From Oreohelix idahoensis (lineage: Eukaryota > Mollusca > Gastropoda > Stylommatophora > Oreohelicidae), in NCBI GenBank assembly GCA_024509875.1, contig JAMPIV010000582.1, forward strand, positions 208,501 to 272,500: DNA of 64,000 bases, in the 5' to 3' direction. Shown here piece by piece: positions 33,223-46,497 of the stretch. Both the position numbers and the translations under genes were made by a program. The notes below the pieces were generated by a model. That model did not search any database and was not told the origin of the DNA. It worked only from the letters and a program-made list of their open reading frames with translations. The stretch's first letter is position 1. Each line of letters starts with the position of its first letter.

Positions 33223-33406
33223 ATTTACAAGATCTACATTTGCTGGAGCTTTACATTCAAATCTGACTTCTGTCAAATAACTGCCTGGTACTCTATTCCT
33301 AGTACGCATTAATTCCAGTTTAGTGGAACGCTGATTGCTTTTCCCGTCACATCTGCACCAGATATTGGAAATGGCATACACAAAGGTGAACTTCTGATTC
33401 ATATTA
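33223..33406 (-). CDS. Possible isolated exon, unknown gene
   Basis: A 184-bp open segment is bounded on the minus strand by TTTGCAG at the acceptor side and GTAAGT at the donor side. It encodes YAISNIWCRCDGKSNQRSTK and then VRFECKAPANVDLVN, a complex, cysteine-containing composition unlike the low-complexity frames around it. It would begin in phase 2 and end in phase 0. I do not recognise the protein. Chance occurrence of splice motifs cannot be excluded without transcripts. Confidence 0.3.
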
Positions 33407-34235
33407 CTGCAAATTGACTTTAGTGGAACACGAATGGCTAAACCTGAACATCGACTTCAATGATGCTAAATATAGGAGTAACAGTGAAAGCGCATATGGT
33501 TGTCACTGTCCTGTTTTGGTCTGTGTTACACCACGGTCATATTTACCGCACGCAATACTATAGGAAAACGGACTGATACAATGACCAATGAAAACGCTCC
33601 TTTTTCTGGTGTGTATAATGAAACCTTTTAGGCTTAACATAGAGGCCCATTTTGTGTAAATGATAGTAAGAATTTATTTAATTTCTTAAAGACTAAAGAT
33701 ATTTCAACAATGGGAATGTTACTTGAGAGGTAGGTGCAAAGACCTCCTCAAATAGTAGTTCAATTATAGAGAAAAATCGTTTAAAATGACATCTATACAT
33801 CAGGGTAGTCCGCAATTTAGTTTGTTAAAGTCTGCATAGATTTAAATGCATTTTGCAAACTAAACAATTATTAGATAGAAAGGTAGAGATAAATTCACAG
33901 TATAATTCTAGCTTTAAATGATCAAAATCGGCCCAGAATTAAGAGAGATAATAAATATTAAAAGTTTTGCACATTGAACAAGAAGGCAAAAATCATTTCA
34001 ATTTTAGATTCCTAACGCCGTTTTTACCCCCATGCCATCCGAGAGGGAGGGTGCGGTACTATAAAAGTCCTTAAACTTGGTTGATTTGGGGCCACAACTT
34101 TTTCAAACACTTGCTGAACAGAAGAGAGCGGCAAAACGTGTGCTGTCAAATACTTTGCCACTGTATCTGCATAGCAGACCTAGATATTGATTAACAGCCT
34201 GTTATAGCTTATGTGTATTGCCTGAGGGTAAGAAA

Positions 34236-34236
<1 letters not shown>
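33407..34236. other. Unassigned stretch
   Basis: No gene or repeat recognised. Confidence 0.3.

Positions 34237-34326
<90 letters not shown>
34237..34326 (+). repeat. TA microsatellite
   Basis: About 90 bp of TA dinucleotides. The 34-bp anchor seen at 29180 and 29987 is absent here. Confidence 0.95.
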
Positions 34327-34333
<7 letters not shown>

Positions 34334-35309
34334 GTAATTTTCCTGTGTTTAATTTACTTGTGTGTTATGAAGTGTGTTGAGTGTGTTAAGAAAGAAATTA
34401 CAGGACGAGTGTGCTGCCGGCTTGAACGCAAGCATGTGTTGACTTTTAGAGACGAAAGCCAGCATTGGGAAATGTGTAGAATAATTAAGAATGATGGCAA
34501 AAATACGACTCTAAGTTTAATAATGCATTTGAAGGCGTATTTCTTAAAGGAACGACACACTGATCAGGACCATAAGAACGGATGACATAATTTGTTAACA
34601 TGTATTAATCAAGGTGTCACTTAATAGTTTGTATTAAACCAAATCATTGTATGGAAGCAGATCATGGACAAAAGGATCTAACGTAGGATTTATAAGGACA
34701 GTGTAATAACATTGAACTGGCTGTGAGTGGTACTGAGGTAAATTGTCCTGTGCAACTGTTGGCACAATGTCTGACACTCTTTGTTACGTCCCTTGTGTGT
34801 GTGGATAGAATAGTGTTGGACCATACAAGGGTTGTGATTATTTGTATTACAGGTTTTATCCTGCAACTACCAAGATTGTTCGAGACATCCACTTCTGTGG
34901 TGCAAACGTTCTCAAAGTTACCTAGAACTAGTCACCCTGTTTTCCCTGGCCTGGAGATCTAGACATTGTGTGATCCTGGCTATAGTTGGGTGCTTCTAAT
35001 TTTTCAAGATAAGTGGAAACATAATTCCACTGGTCAGCCTATCCAGAGACATTCTAGCACAAATAAAATACAAATAACAAACACAGTTTGAGTGATGACT
35101 TATGAAGGACTTTATTAAACTAAAATACATCACTTCACAGTCCAGCGAAAGTGATAACTATATATGTTAAATAAATAATTGACATTTCAAATATAACTTT
35201 ATCATATTGAAGTATTGTGGAAATGACATTCCAAGTGTATTTATTTTTATTTTGTAAAAACCTTTGAAATTCTTTATCATTTTCCTAACCGAAAAGAGAA
35301 ACGGTATAG
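34327..35309. other. Unassigned stretch
   Basis: Short open frames on both strands but nothing recognisable. Confidence 0.3.
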
Positions 35310-35665
35310 AATCAATAAATTGTAAATATATTTATATAATCAGTCTTGCTTAATTATTTAATTTGAGTTAAGGTTCTGGCTGTTGGACATATTACATATT
35401 TAATTAATTAATTAATCCCCTAGCAGAGTCAATAACAACATAATAACCATTATTCAAGGGAGGATCTTGAGAGGTAGCACTTAGACCTTCAGGACCAAAC
35501 ACTATCATCATACTTGAAGGTTTATACAGCTTGACCCTACCTTTGATTGTCGATACACCCTTACTCTTTTCAGAGAAAGGGGTATTTCCTATAAGACCAA
35601 TCTCTTATCTGGCACTATCCTGGTATCATCTGATACATCTTTTTGTCCAGGATATCTTTAATTTT
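35310..35665 (+). repeat. Dispersed repeat, copy 1
   Basis: Matches the reverse complement of 60130-60400. Shared stretches include CCCCTAGCAGAGT, GGTATTTC, CTTATCTGGCACTATCCTGG and TATCATCTGATACATCT. The repeat class is unknown. Confidence 0.75.
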
Positions 35666-36148
35666 AATAACATCTGAACCTCTCGCGACAGTCACCACTA
35701 CCATATTCGTAAAAACTGTACTGAGATACGAACAGCTTCAGCCTGAAAGTGAACACAGAAGAAGAAGAATAGCTAAGTCTAAAGCCTTAACCCTTCGCTG
35801 AGAGAAGCCAACCTTTCTCGTTAAAGAAGTTGCTGTTAATCCTAGAGAAATACTTAGTGTACAATTCAGAATGATTTTTTCGAAAATTAAATTTCGTGAG
35901 AAAAAATGTACACAAAGGTAATGCAGTTTCCAAAATTTTTTCACCGAAAGGTGAGGGCTGAATATGAATATTGGTTAAGCAACCACAAAATGATCTGCAA
36001 CAGTGGGATAAGAAAATGGTTTTTAGCATTTTTATCATCGTAAAGCAAAGCATTGTTGCACCACATGTACTGGAAAATGAAAATCTATTTTCAACGCTTT
36101 CAACATTGAATAAAAATATCTTTCATGACAAGTTATTTCACCTAGTAT
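35666..36148. other. Unassigned stretch
   Basis: No gene or repeat recognised. Confidence 0.3.
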
Positions 36149-36447
36149 AATCCAATGTATGGGAGCCGCGCTGGTGTAATGGCTTCGGCGTTGTACTGGC
36201 GACCAGGTGTTCATGGTTCAAACCCGGGCGTCGGCGTTTGAAGAAATGTTTACGGCCGGAAATTTGACTGAATAGCCTGAACGGCTCCTGTGATAAACCC
36301 TCTGTGGATGGGAAGGAGCGAAGCTCCTGACCGGGTTGGAAGGAAAGTCCTCAGGTTCCCCAGCCTCGCAATGACATGTCATTGGGCCGAAGGGCTGAAA
36401 GCCCAAGTGCCGCTGGTTAAGAAAAAAAAAAAAAAAATCCAATGTAT
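36149..36447 (+). mobile_element. tRNA-derived SINE with 12-bp target-site duplication
   Basis: The SINE occupies 36161-36435 and is flanked by AATCCAATGTAT at 36149-36160 and 36436-36447. The head is tRNA-like (box A GCTGGTGTAATGGCTTCGG, box B GGTTCAAACCC at 36215-36225). The body contains GAACGGCTCCTGTGATAAAC and the 3' end is a run of 15 or more adenines. The duplication and A-tail show insertion by LINE machinery. The intact duplication suggests a fairly young copy. Confidence 0.9.
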
Positions 36448-39400
36448 ATTTTAGCGTCACTTAAAAAAAACAAAAAACTTCTCAATATAAGACAACAAGT
36501 AAAGAAAAACAAAATGGGTTTGGGAACCACCTGTAAAACTCTTATCAAATCCACTAAACTCATTTAATTGGATTGTTGCTAATGACGCTACGAATTGTAA
36601 CAAGAGCTGAACTGAGACATAGAAAGAATAGAACATCTGCACCCTCAGGCGTGTCTTACAAGGTGACTATTATGAGCACGTGACTAGTAACTTTATTATG
36701 TAAAACAAATTGGTCCCATGCTCCGTAAGTAATGCAGATGAAAATTATGATAATACTAGTGTCAAAGCCCGTCATAAGACGGGAATTAAATTCAAAAGCA
36801 CCAATATCTAACGTCAATTTTACTTATTCAAATGTAATAAAAAGAACCAAAATATTTGTTTTACGACTGATTTTTAAAGTCTGAACATGACAGAAGAGCA
36901 TCTTGATTTATATCTGGTACAACGTAAATCATGGATCTCCGCATCTTCCTGTCTCCAGTTCATGTACTGTTGATCAGTTGTGTTGTTGACTTTTGTCCAT
37001 ACAGTATAATCAAACTGTTCATGCATACCACGCTGTGTGCACTTTTTTTGTCGAGTGTTACTATTTTCGGGAGAGTACATATAACGGAAACAACACAATT
37101 AATGTCTAACTTTCAACCACAGTTGCATCCCTTAGCGTTACTGACTGAAAAAGCTGGGATGATATATATATATATATATTGAAAACAATGTTCATAATTA
37201 TTGTATGATCAGCCGTAGTGCAGTAAAAGGATGAGTTTTACAAAGGTAGTAACCTTCGTTGAAGATTACTCTTGGCAGTGATGTAAATAGGACGATGATG
37301 CTCCTATTTCAAGCAGTCCCACAGGTATTTCTAGGATGGCAAGTACACAAACTGTGTTTACTAAGTTTGTTTTAAACCTTGTATCCCCCGCCCACTTCTG
37401 TGAGACAGATATTTGACTTGTTTTTTTTTTTAGCCCCCAGCCGAAAGTAATTCAGCAAATAATTATTAGTATACTAGCTCTGTGTATATGTATTTTTATT
37501 AAAACAAATAATCATATGGGGGCAACTATCATTTTCAATCAACCGAGTTATCAACTCCAACGAAGGATTATATTTACATATATTTAAACCAGAATATTTA
37601 TTTATGAAATATAATTGAAACAAGGTTAATTTGGAAATGGGTTGCTTCAGAAACAGTTAAATAAATGGTAAAGATCTTTTAGAAAATTGTTATTTTTTTC
37701 ATGGGAAAATTTGGTGGAATAATGTTTGGAAGTCCAGTATCAGTGTCGACTAGGTGAACAAATCTGTCGAGTTGCAGCGAAGGGCTATTGATGTAGTCTG
37801 GTGTAATTGATGCTGATTCACAGTGACGTTTTGACTATTTCTGCTCTCTTTAGGAGTCGAATGGCTTTTGGGGGAACGTTCATTGCGTTGCAAGAGTAAC
37901 TTCCACAAATGTCGCCGCTTCGAGTGTTCTCTAGACCCGTCTCTTATAGGTGGTGTCCAGAGCTGAGTAGTAGTAACTAGTGCCAGGAAATAAAAGATAT
38001 AAAATCGAAAACCCCGTAAATATTTTGTCTTCTGATGTAAGCATCAGGCGACCTCAGTTTTCCTCCACCATTTTATCTTCTTCTGAATTTTCCCAATGCC
38101 AATGAGCATAAATTTCAGACCTTCGACTCAGATGAAAGTGGGTTCGGAGAGTGGCAGAACACAAATGAATCATAATTATTTGTACATCAATTTGAATAGA
38201 TTGTTGACATCTGAAATAAACATTATAATCTTATCAACATTCTCTTTCTGCTATATATGGAGCATGGGGTTACCTCAGCTATTGTTTCTTGCAAAGAAAC
38301 CCGCATGAAGCAGTCACCAGCTCTTCATGTGGCAATTCATTTTACATGATGAAGCTTCCAACCTCATACACAACCTTTCAGCAATAAGCCTTGCGTACAT
38401 GTCAAGGCACTTATAAAATAAGAAGATGTTCATGTTAAAATGTACCCCTTCAATATGAATGGGATGCAGATGTTTTGCACAAAATGACCGATAACACGTC
38501 ACGGCAGCCGTAAAGGTGCAGTCAACTCATATGATTTAATGGTAATTGTAAATTTAAAACTCCTAACTTTAACAAATGAGGAGGATTTCGCGGACTTATG
38601 ACTCTAGGTATTATAAAAGAAGTTTTATGCTTTAATTTTACAAGTTATTTCTATTAGCTTAGGCACGTCATACAATGGAATCATCTTCCTATATCGTCCT
38701 GACGTCTTGTCTCTCTGTCGGGATTTGAAAAAATTAGTCACGAGTTTCAATCGCTGGTTGTCTTATAGTAAAATTTCGCCTACACGTAATTTTACTTACG
38801 CTAGTTTATTTTTGCTGAAACTAATCACAGGTTAGGCTAGTTTAATTTTCAGTTTAAACCCGATCATCGTTTTAATATATTTTAGTCATTTTAATAATTA
38901 TTGATACGGCCCTATATGGTAGTGTAACTAATTGTTACCCTTGCCGGAAACTATTATGTCATATTACCTGTCCTAATACTTTGTGGCAGGATATTATGAT
39001 TAATAAATTTCAGATATCTTTTCTTTATTCTACACTGGTCTTTTCCTTTTTCTTCCAATCTTTTACTCTTCTTCCGCTCTTTTATCCTTCTTTTTGCATA
39101 CGCTAGATTGTTAGCAATTCGTACGTTTGTCATTTTCCTTTCTAATATTTAGCAACGCATTTTATTGCTGTTAAGCTAAGATTCTTTGATGAGACCGAAT
39201 CGTGTTAATTCGTTCTCGACAGGGATAAGAAGTAAGACGATCGTCTATCCCTTTTCTCAAATCTGCTCGCCTATAAGTTAATTATTCAAGGTGAAAGATT
39301 TGAGATGAAAGACGAGCGTGCGTGTATTTCGTTTATGACCATAGACTGCAGGCAGTAAATAGTGTGAATTCTCGAGAGCAGAAATCTCTTGCACGGTCTG

Positions 39401-39939
39401 GTAAATCATGTTACGCAAGATCAAAGGGAGACTGTCCGCTTGATTTGCGAGTCTGTTTCGGCTTCAGCGTGAGAAATTCGCAGAATGAGATAGAATTTAT
39501 GTAGATTTTCCTCTAGGTGTGAACATGTGGCAGAGAGAGTCTGGAGTTTCGATAATGTAAGGATTTTCCTTTCGTCAGAGATATATTTATACCAGAGCAG
39601 TTTTAGACTTCATTCAATCAGACTCCACAGTCTCGCTAGACAACCTAGCTACGTTCTAGAAATAACTTTTATTTAAGTAGAATTTCTCAGTTGCGTTGGA
39701 GGATAGTTTTAAGTAGTACTGTGTTGAATTAAATAGATTTCGCTAGTTTTATCGTCTATATATTGACTAGTATGTGCAGAGTGATTAAATGATAAGTTAG
39801 TTAATTTTCTCTACGTTTATGGTGTTATAGTGGATAGCAAAATAAATTGTAATTTCTAGCTAAAACTTTACAGCTATAAATAAATTTAATTAAATTGCTA
39901 GTAACCAGTCCGAGAATATTTTAACTAACTAGTACATGC
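36448..39939. other. Long unassigned stretch
   Basis: 3.5 kb of AT-rich sequence without a convincing gene. A TA run of about 20 bp lies at 37161-37180. Open frames up to 83 codons show no recognised domains. Confidence 0.3.
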
Positions 39940-42455
39940 TGTCGTGAGAAATTCTAATCCACATATATAAATTAAAAAGTAAATGTAAAGCCTAACGAAT
40001 TAATTCAATAAAAGGAAAGAAGACTGGTAAAGAACAGTGCCGTCACTATAGCGTACTCCTGTGTTATAGAACGTCATGCTAGTTAAACAAGAAATCCCCC
40101 TTTTTCTATGCTCCGTCTGCATAAAACTACACGCGTTTCTAAAAATACAACTAGTACTGTGTTTCTTGGAAAACCTTGAGATACGCAAGCTGCTTAATGA
40201 CCTAGATACACAAATACTAGCATTAATGAATTATATACACTACGTTAACATAAACGAAGACAGATGGACTTAGGATAGAGAGAGAGAGAGGGATGTACCC
40301 AGGAACGCATGCAACACTAACACGCAGTCGCGCGATATAAAATAATGCCACCCCCAAGCGAAAGGCATGAAGCGCTAACTTTTTTTTTTCAAATAGACAG
40401 TGATAAAAAACACTACCAATACGAGGTTAGGTTTTAAAAAACATGGTTAATGCTTATTAGGAAACATGACCCAATACTGTTTTACGTCTGAAATCCTGAA
40501 TTTAGCCTGACACTACAGAAGACACGCCATCGTATCGAAGTGAACGGGTGGAAGAAGAAAATACATATTTTGAACGCAGCCACTTAGCTCCATTAAATTT
40601 ATATATTTAAGTTCCTTAGGACTTGCTGACAAAGAATATGTTAAGTGTTACGCAAATAGTCTAGGAATTAACAAATTATAGCCAGAATAAAATAGTGAGG
40701 TTGTCTGACAGCACCATATCATATTTGCTCAGTGGCATGTTTTAAAACCAGGGAGCCGCGGTAGCATAGTGGTTAGTGCACTGGCTTCCTAGCGCAGTGG
40801 TCTATGGTTCGATCCCCAGATGAGGCGGAAAATTTTTAGGCCACAAAACGGCTCCTGGGTCGACCCAGCCCCAAATGGGTACCAGAGCTACTCTGGGAAG
40901 GTTAAGGCGGCCGGCGTGATGCCGACCACATCACGCCTCGTGTGCCGACGGTCAAGATAATATGGGCCTATCACCATATTCCCAATATGCCTCAATGGGC
41001 GTGTAACGGGTTCCTTTACCTTACCTATGTTTTAAAACCACTATTTTACGGGAAATAGGCCAACAAGTTAAATCCGATTTGATTGGCTAGACTAATATGT
41101 AAGGCTAAACATGATTAGTCGATTGCAAATACTATTTTTGGTTGTTAATAGAAACGATAGAAAGAGTACATTTTTTTCAAATGCTTTTGTAAACATGGTC
41201 CCATTGGCTAGACCATTTGATATAGTCAATTAGAAGCGTCAGTTCAGTGCCACTTTTTGAAAATTCAATTTGTAACAGCAAGTGCGTTGAGATCCAGCTC
41301 ATATTTTTCTAAATAAAAGCCTGGGACAGAGGCAGATCGGAATTGTGCCATAATTCATCGCCAGTCAACGTATTTGTTTATTATTTCCATGAATTGTGGT
41401 AAGCTAGCCCTATTTGATATCTTTTTGATGAAAATTGAATGTGAATTGATAATGTATGTCTGTATGTGTGTGGTTCAGTAATAAACAAAAGGCAAAACCT
41501 AGATATTGCTCCAACATGAACAAAACTTGTCGCAGAGGAGTGAAACTGCATGGGATTGCCAAATAGTACTTTGACACCTATCTTATTGAATAGAAGGAAA
41601 TAATGCTGGAATTGCAGAGGCGTTGTAACCATTAGGGAGAGGAATACTGGTGTAAATTGTTTCAGAAGAAGCTAGCAGTTGGACTACAGCGCTGAACTCG
41701 GTGTTTGTTATGTATTGTGTTTCAGTGTTGAAATAGATTATAAATTAGTTCTGAAGGGAGGTACAACCTTCTTGTTTCAGGGACCGTGTTACTAAATTAT
41801 TAAAGCAGCACCTGGTCTGAGTTTTGCTGAATCCAGAGGCTGCTGGCATACTCCTTGGTCAAGATAGCGACCAGTGGTGTTTCTCAAGAATACGGTTAAG
41901 CAAGCGAGCAGAGGAGACTGTTTCCTGCCACCCTCACAGAAGATAAGATTCGTTGGCCAGAGCAGCTTAATCTTATGTACCCCCCTCTAAAATTGACAGT
42001 ATATTAAATACAGAGGGACAATTAATTGTTTCAAATGACAGGAACTGTGAACTTTTCCAATACTATTTCCACCAGAAACAGACACTTGAAGTCGTGATGA
42101 CAAACAACCACCTAGCTTGAAAAAGCCAGTATTACCTCATAGTACTACATCACAACTTACACACATTGTGATAATAATAATAATATATGTCAATACAAAG
42201 ATTATATCTATAAATAGTGTACATACAACTTGTAATTACATTTGATTGTGATTCCTGGTTCACTTTGTAGTTGAATCAGGATATCTATTATTGAAAGAAA
42301 TTAATACATATTTTTAAAATTAAAACTTGACTTATTAAGATAGTCTTATAGAGTGTTCTGTGTGTGTGAGTGTCACAGTGTTGTAAAGAGTTGTGGATTA
42401 AACTAAATTGTTTATCTGTCTGTTGGTTGTTGTGAACATACACTTCATCACTTTC
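39940..42455 (+). repeat. Inverted-repeat arm 1 (2.23-kb dispersed repeat plus SINE)
   Basis: Matches the reverse complement of 51532-53767 along its full length. Subtracting the SINE and one duplication (290 bp) leaves 2226 bp, against 2236 bp in the other arm. Shared landmarks include GTAAAGAACAGTGC near 40027, GGACTTGCTGACAAAGAATA near 40619, CATGAATTGTGGTAAGCT near 41389 and GATTCCTGGTTCACTTTGTA near 42249. The left end is TGTCGTGAGA. The class (long LTR or DNA transposon) is not clear, and no protein frame is present. Confidence 0.82.
40737..41040 (+). mobile_element. tRNA-derived SINE with 14-bp target-site duplication
   Basis: The SINE at 40751-41026 is flanked by ATGTTTTAAAACCA at 40737-40750 and 41027-41040. 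The head has box A (TAGCATAGTGGTTAGTGC) and box B (GGTTCGATCCC at 40806-40816). The body carries ACAAAACGGCTCCTGGG, and the tail is CCTTTACCTTACCT rather than adenines. The other inverted-repeat arm has the unoccupied target at 52949-52965. Confidence 0.93.
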
Positions 42456-43940
42456 ATAACCCTAGACATTCAACGTAGTCATCACAATATTCCATAATAA
42501 TTCTGACTGAGGTCTAAATGTGGTAGCAAAGTAAGGTTATCTGTAATACGCCACACTTATTAGATACAGATACCTTCACAGCTGATCTCAGCCAGTACAC
42601 TAAGTCCCCTATAATATTTATATCATCCCACTTTACCACACATGCGCTGATTCATCATTGAGTATTGACGAGATACTTACGTATTTCTAATTCATGATGA
42701 TTGACTCTTTTAATGACTAGAATGTATTTCACGGAAGTTTAAACGATGAGACAAGCGCTAAGCTTATATTCTCTAACTTAAAGTTAATAACCGAAGTGAA
42801 TATTATATTTTACGCGAGGGTAGGATAGGATGTGTGTATAATATTATGGTTAAGTATTTTGTACTTTTCTCTTCCTTATACAGTATTTGGGTCAGCCCAA
42901 CCTCTACCAGCGGTTTTGTTTCAGTATATGAGAAAAACCTAGAAGAAACATTTTTGTAATTTTAATAAGTGAGTTTCCAAGTTACAATCTGTCTGGCATG
43001 GTGTTTGCATCCAGAAAGAGACAGAGTACTCATCTCACTAACTTTAAAACTAAATGCAATAACTGGGCCTATCGAGCCAGATTATAATTCTTCCCAACAA
43101 TCTCATTGTACATTCAGCCCCTCTGGCGAGAGAAATTACAAACAATAACATTTCCGACGGTTTTTTTGACAAATTGTGGTGTGACCAAGAATTTTACATT
43201 TGAAAGTAGTTACAAACCTGTCATTTTCCTAAGTAGTGGAAACCTCGTGACTCTAACACTGTGAGCCCGTTTAATATTTCTTACCCAAACTGATTCAAGT
43301 GACCTTACTAGTATTCTGAAAATGTAGCTATAAAGCGAACGCTCCCCGGAACATCGGAAGAAACCTGTATCTGCAGAGCTGGGATTCGCTTTATCAAAAG
43401 AACACAGATTCACTGTAGAGAAGTGTCCTGAAGTTTGCGCCAGAAGGCGAAAAACAGCACGTGTGTAGGTAAGAATGTATGTCAGGGGCCCCTGCTGAAC
43501 GAACAGAGAGAAAGCTGAACGAGTGATTCTTTCATTTTATATTCATGCACCCACTTTGAAATTTCTTTATGCAATTTTTGTTGCAAATGCTGATTTCCTC
43601 TTAAGATAGATTAATATATCAACTCTGTTCTTAACTGTAGAGGGGAATCAAAGACCATAGCGTACAAATCTGTGACTCTTTGGAGGCTATAACTTTTCTG
43701 CTAACGGGATCGTGGGCTCTACATAGAGGGAAAGGATTACACCTATGGGTCTATTTTTTTAGTATTTCTTTAACCTATGTGTATTTATATGTGATTGATA
43801 TTCAAATTTATGGTGTGGGTACATTGTCTTATGATAATAAAATTTACATAAACTTATACCAGTGTGTCAGTCATCTCGTCCCAAATATCTATATTCCATT
43901 GTTATAGTTTTCACGTCTGTGCGTCTAACTGTCGTCACTT
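42456..43940. other. Unassigned stretch
   Basis: No gene or repeat recognised in about 1.5 kb. Confidence 0.3.
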
Positions 43941-44008
43941 GTGTGTGTGTGTGTGTGTTTGTATGTGTGTATGTATGTATGTATGTATGTATGTATGTAT
44001 GTATGTAT
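43941..44008 (+). repeat. TG and TATG microsatellite
   Basis: A short TG run followed by about ten GTAT tetranucleotides. Confidence 0.92.
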
Positions 44009-44121
44009 CCTGGGCGGAGTTTGGCACACTTACGGACTCTAAATGATTATCCGATATGATATGGTGTTTTTATACTATATCAAGTACATGTTAATGTATT
44101 TTTTTGGATAATAAAGATTCT

Positions 44122-44292
44122 GACTATGTATATGTCTATATGTCTATATGTCTATATGTCTATATGTCTATATGTCTATATGTCTATGTGTATATATGTG
44201 TATATATGTGTATATATGTGTATATATGTGTATATATGTGTATATGTGTATATGTGTATATGTGTATATGTGTATATGTCTATATGTCTATA

Positions 44293-44375
<83 letters not shown>
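44122..44375 (+). repeat. Compound TATG/TATC/TA microsatellite
   Basis: Blocks of TATATGTC, TATATGTG and TATGTG grade into about 80 bp of pure TA. Confidence 0.93.
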
Positions 44376-44377
<2 letters not shown>

Positions 44378-45736
44378 TAATAGTCTGTCTGACTCATCTA
44401 GTTCTGTTGTAGAAGATAGGCTGAAAGCGAGAAGATTCTCGATTTCATGGACAGACTTTATTAATTTCCACCATGTCACTCGTGAAAATCTATTTCTATT
44501 ATTATCTCCCACTGAGCTATTCACCTATTCTATTTCTATTCAGAAGGGACCAATCTACGTCTTTATTCCCCTATCAAAAATCTACGACATACTTAAATTT
44601 AGTTGTAATCAAGACAAACCTGGAAGTGGTTTTTTTTCTGCAAGTCATGTTCGCAAAATTAAACATTAGTTATCTTTTAACTGACTATCGTACACTAATC
44701 CGACAACATTGTCCGTTGCATCTTTTCACCTGAGCGGACGCAACTACGTGATACGAATAATGTGTTCGGCTACGTAACTACTGAGAACTATTCTCCTAGA
44801 CTATTGTCTTAGTTTATCTAAACAAACACTCCAGGACTGCTTTCCTGCGGCCGTTTCAAGCTATTGTAGTTGCCACACAGAGCAGACTTTTCATGATTAG
44901 ATAAATAAACATGTCACGAGCGGTCCGGCCTAAAAAAGGGTGGGTATTTATCTTAGGGCAACGTCCTGCTACAAAAAGTGATTACCAGCAAAGTACTTAC
45001 GTAAAGGAGTCAAGCAAAAGGATGGACGGGACAGTGAATCGGATGAATGACGTTCAGTGACTGTATAATATCACACAATTATGTGATTCTATTCACAAGT
45101 GTGTGTACAACGTCACCATGTTATGAGATCCTCTCACATCTGTAATCTTGTAACAAAAATTAAATGATTTTTCTCGGTTTTAATATTTGTACGCCGGGAC
45201 CGGCACAAGTCACTCAAGAGCCCTTCAATATTCACAGTTTAAAATGTACAACGATAGAGCTATTTGTGCAAAGTTTCAGCTCACTAGGTCATCTGAAACA
45301 TGGTGAACCAAGGGCTCAAAGATTTGAAACCTCCAAACAACGCTAATATCAAATTAAATAAAAGAGGTACCAAAAAAACACCCCCCCCCCCCCCAAAAAA
45401 AAAAAAAAAAAATCTATGGCTATTCAGTAATTAGCCAATTAACAAATACATTTGTGTCTGTCAATTTGACTTTATACATACGGCTAAGCTGAAAATGATA
45501 ATTACACTAGAGGCGTTTAAAAAATATCTAAAGTGAAATTGCGTCCATCCTGTCCACGAACGTCGTCATTCGTCAGGTATCATACACACCTCCAAGAAAA
45601 TACTTTTGACAGTTTGTTTATGGTTGGCTGATAACTCTTAACTTTTTGTCATGTTCTGCATAAACAATTTACGTTATTCTTGTCCGAGGCTGAAGGAACC
45701 GCCAGTACCTTGTTAGACTGTTAGCTGTTTTCCTCC
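44376..45736. other. Unassigned stretch with C and A runs
   Basis: Contains 16 cytosines followed by about 19 adenines near 45380-45414. No gene recognised. Confidence 0.3.
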
Positions 45737-45922
45737 CTATGTGAAATGACTGCAAACATCATCACCATGGTGCCATGTTACACAAGATGATTGGCTGGAT
45801 GACGCATTTCCGGCCAATGTCCCAGACAACATGTGGTGCAGAATGATTCGAGTTTTTTGCACGTTACTAAACTCGGGCAGCTCTGGGACCATATGGTAGC
45901 GAATATGTTCGTGGTCACTCAC
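45737..45922 (-). CDS. Possible terminal exon of the minus-strand gene
   Basis: An open segment begins after CGCCTGTAG (possible acceptor) on the minus strand. It encodes VSDHEHIRYHMVPELPEFSN, then QKTRIILHHMLSGTLAGN, and stops at 45737. It starts in phase 0, compatible with the phase 0 donor ending the exon at 55343, but the implied intron would be 9.4 kb and full of repeats. The same GTAGGTGAGT sequence could instead be read as a donor. The function is unknown. Confidence 0.3.
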   Translation of the reverse strand: MSDHEHIRYHMVPELPEFSNVQKTRIILHHMLSGTLAGNASSSQSSCVTWHHGDDVCSHFT

Positions 45923-46497
45923 CTACAGGCGAAGATAAAAAAAACGTGAAAATAATATTTAAAAAAGGGGTGGGGCTGCTGTAAACATGGAGATAAAGTA
46001 AAACAAATGAAAAATAGGCATGACGTCAGTTGTACAAGTGAACAATACACCAAATACACATCAAAAGATCATGTTTGGAGAGTCTAACGAGAAACGTACA
46101 CTTATGTTATGACATGAAGTGATGGTAGACTGTGTTAATGTTTAGAAATAACTAATTCATTAACCGTTTACAAACGGGACGTATCACCATGAGTGCGGTC
46201 ATTGCTATAAATGGAGAAAGGGTAGACTTTGATGAAGTAACTGCTTTACGTGATATGAAAAGATAATAAAAACGACATGATGGTTCACTTGAATGGTTTA
46301 AACGGTCAAAATATACAAATATTTAGAAAGATTAAATTTGGTAATTATGTATGTGTGGACAAACTAAATTTTATGTTAGTGCCAATTACTCGTGCACGGC
46401 TTCTGCGTGCGGAAGAAGTCTTATGACAAGACTGTCAGCGATGGTGCGTGTTCAAGATGCCGAAGTAAGGTAAATGCGCTATCTAAACTACTTAATC

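Noticed and set aside
36874..37098. Minus-strand frame MCCFRYMYSPENSN as a gene
   Set aside because: No splice context or recognised domain. It may be a LINE remnant but cannot be supported.
39940..42455. Arm as a solo LTR of the Gmr1-type element
   Set aside because: The length is similar to the 2.2-kb LTRs, but the sequence and termini differ and no terminal inverted repeat or short duplication could be confirmed.
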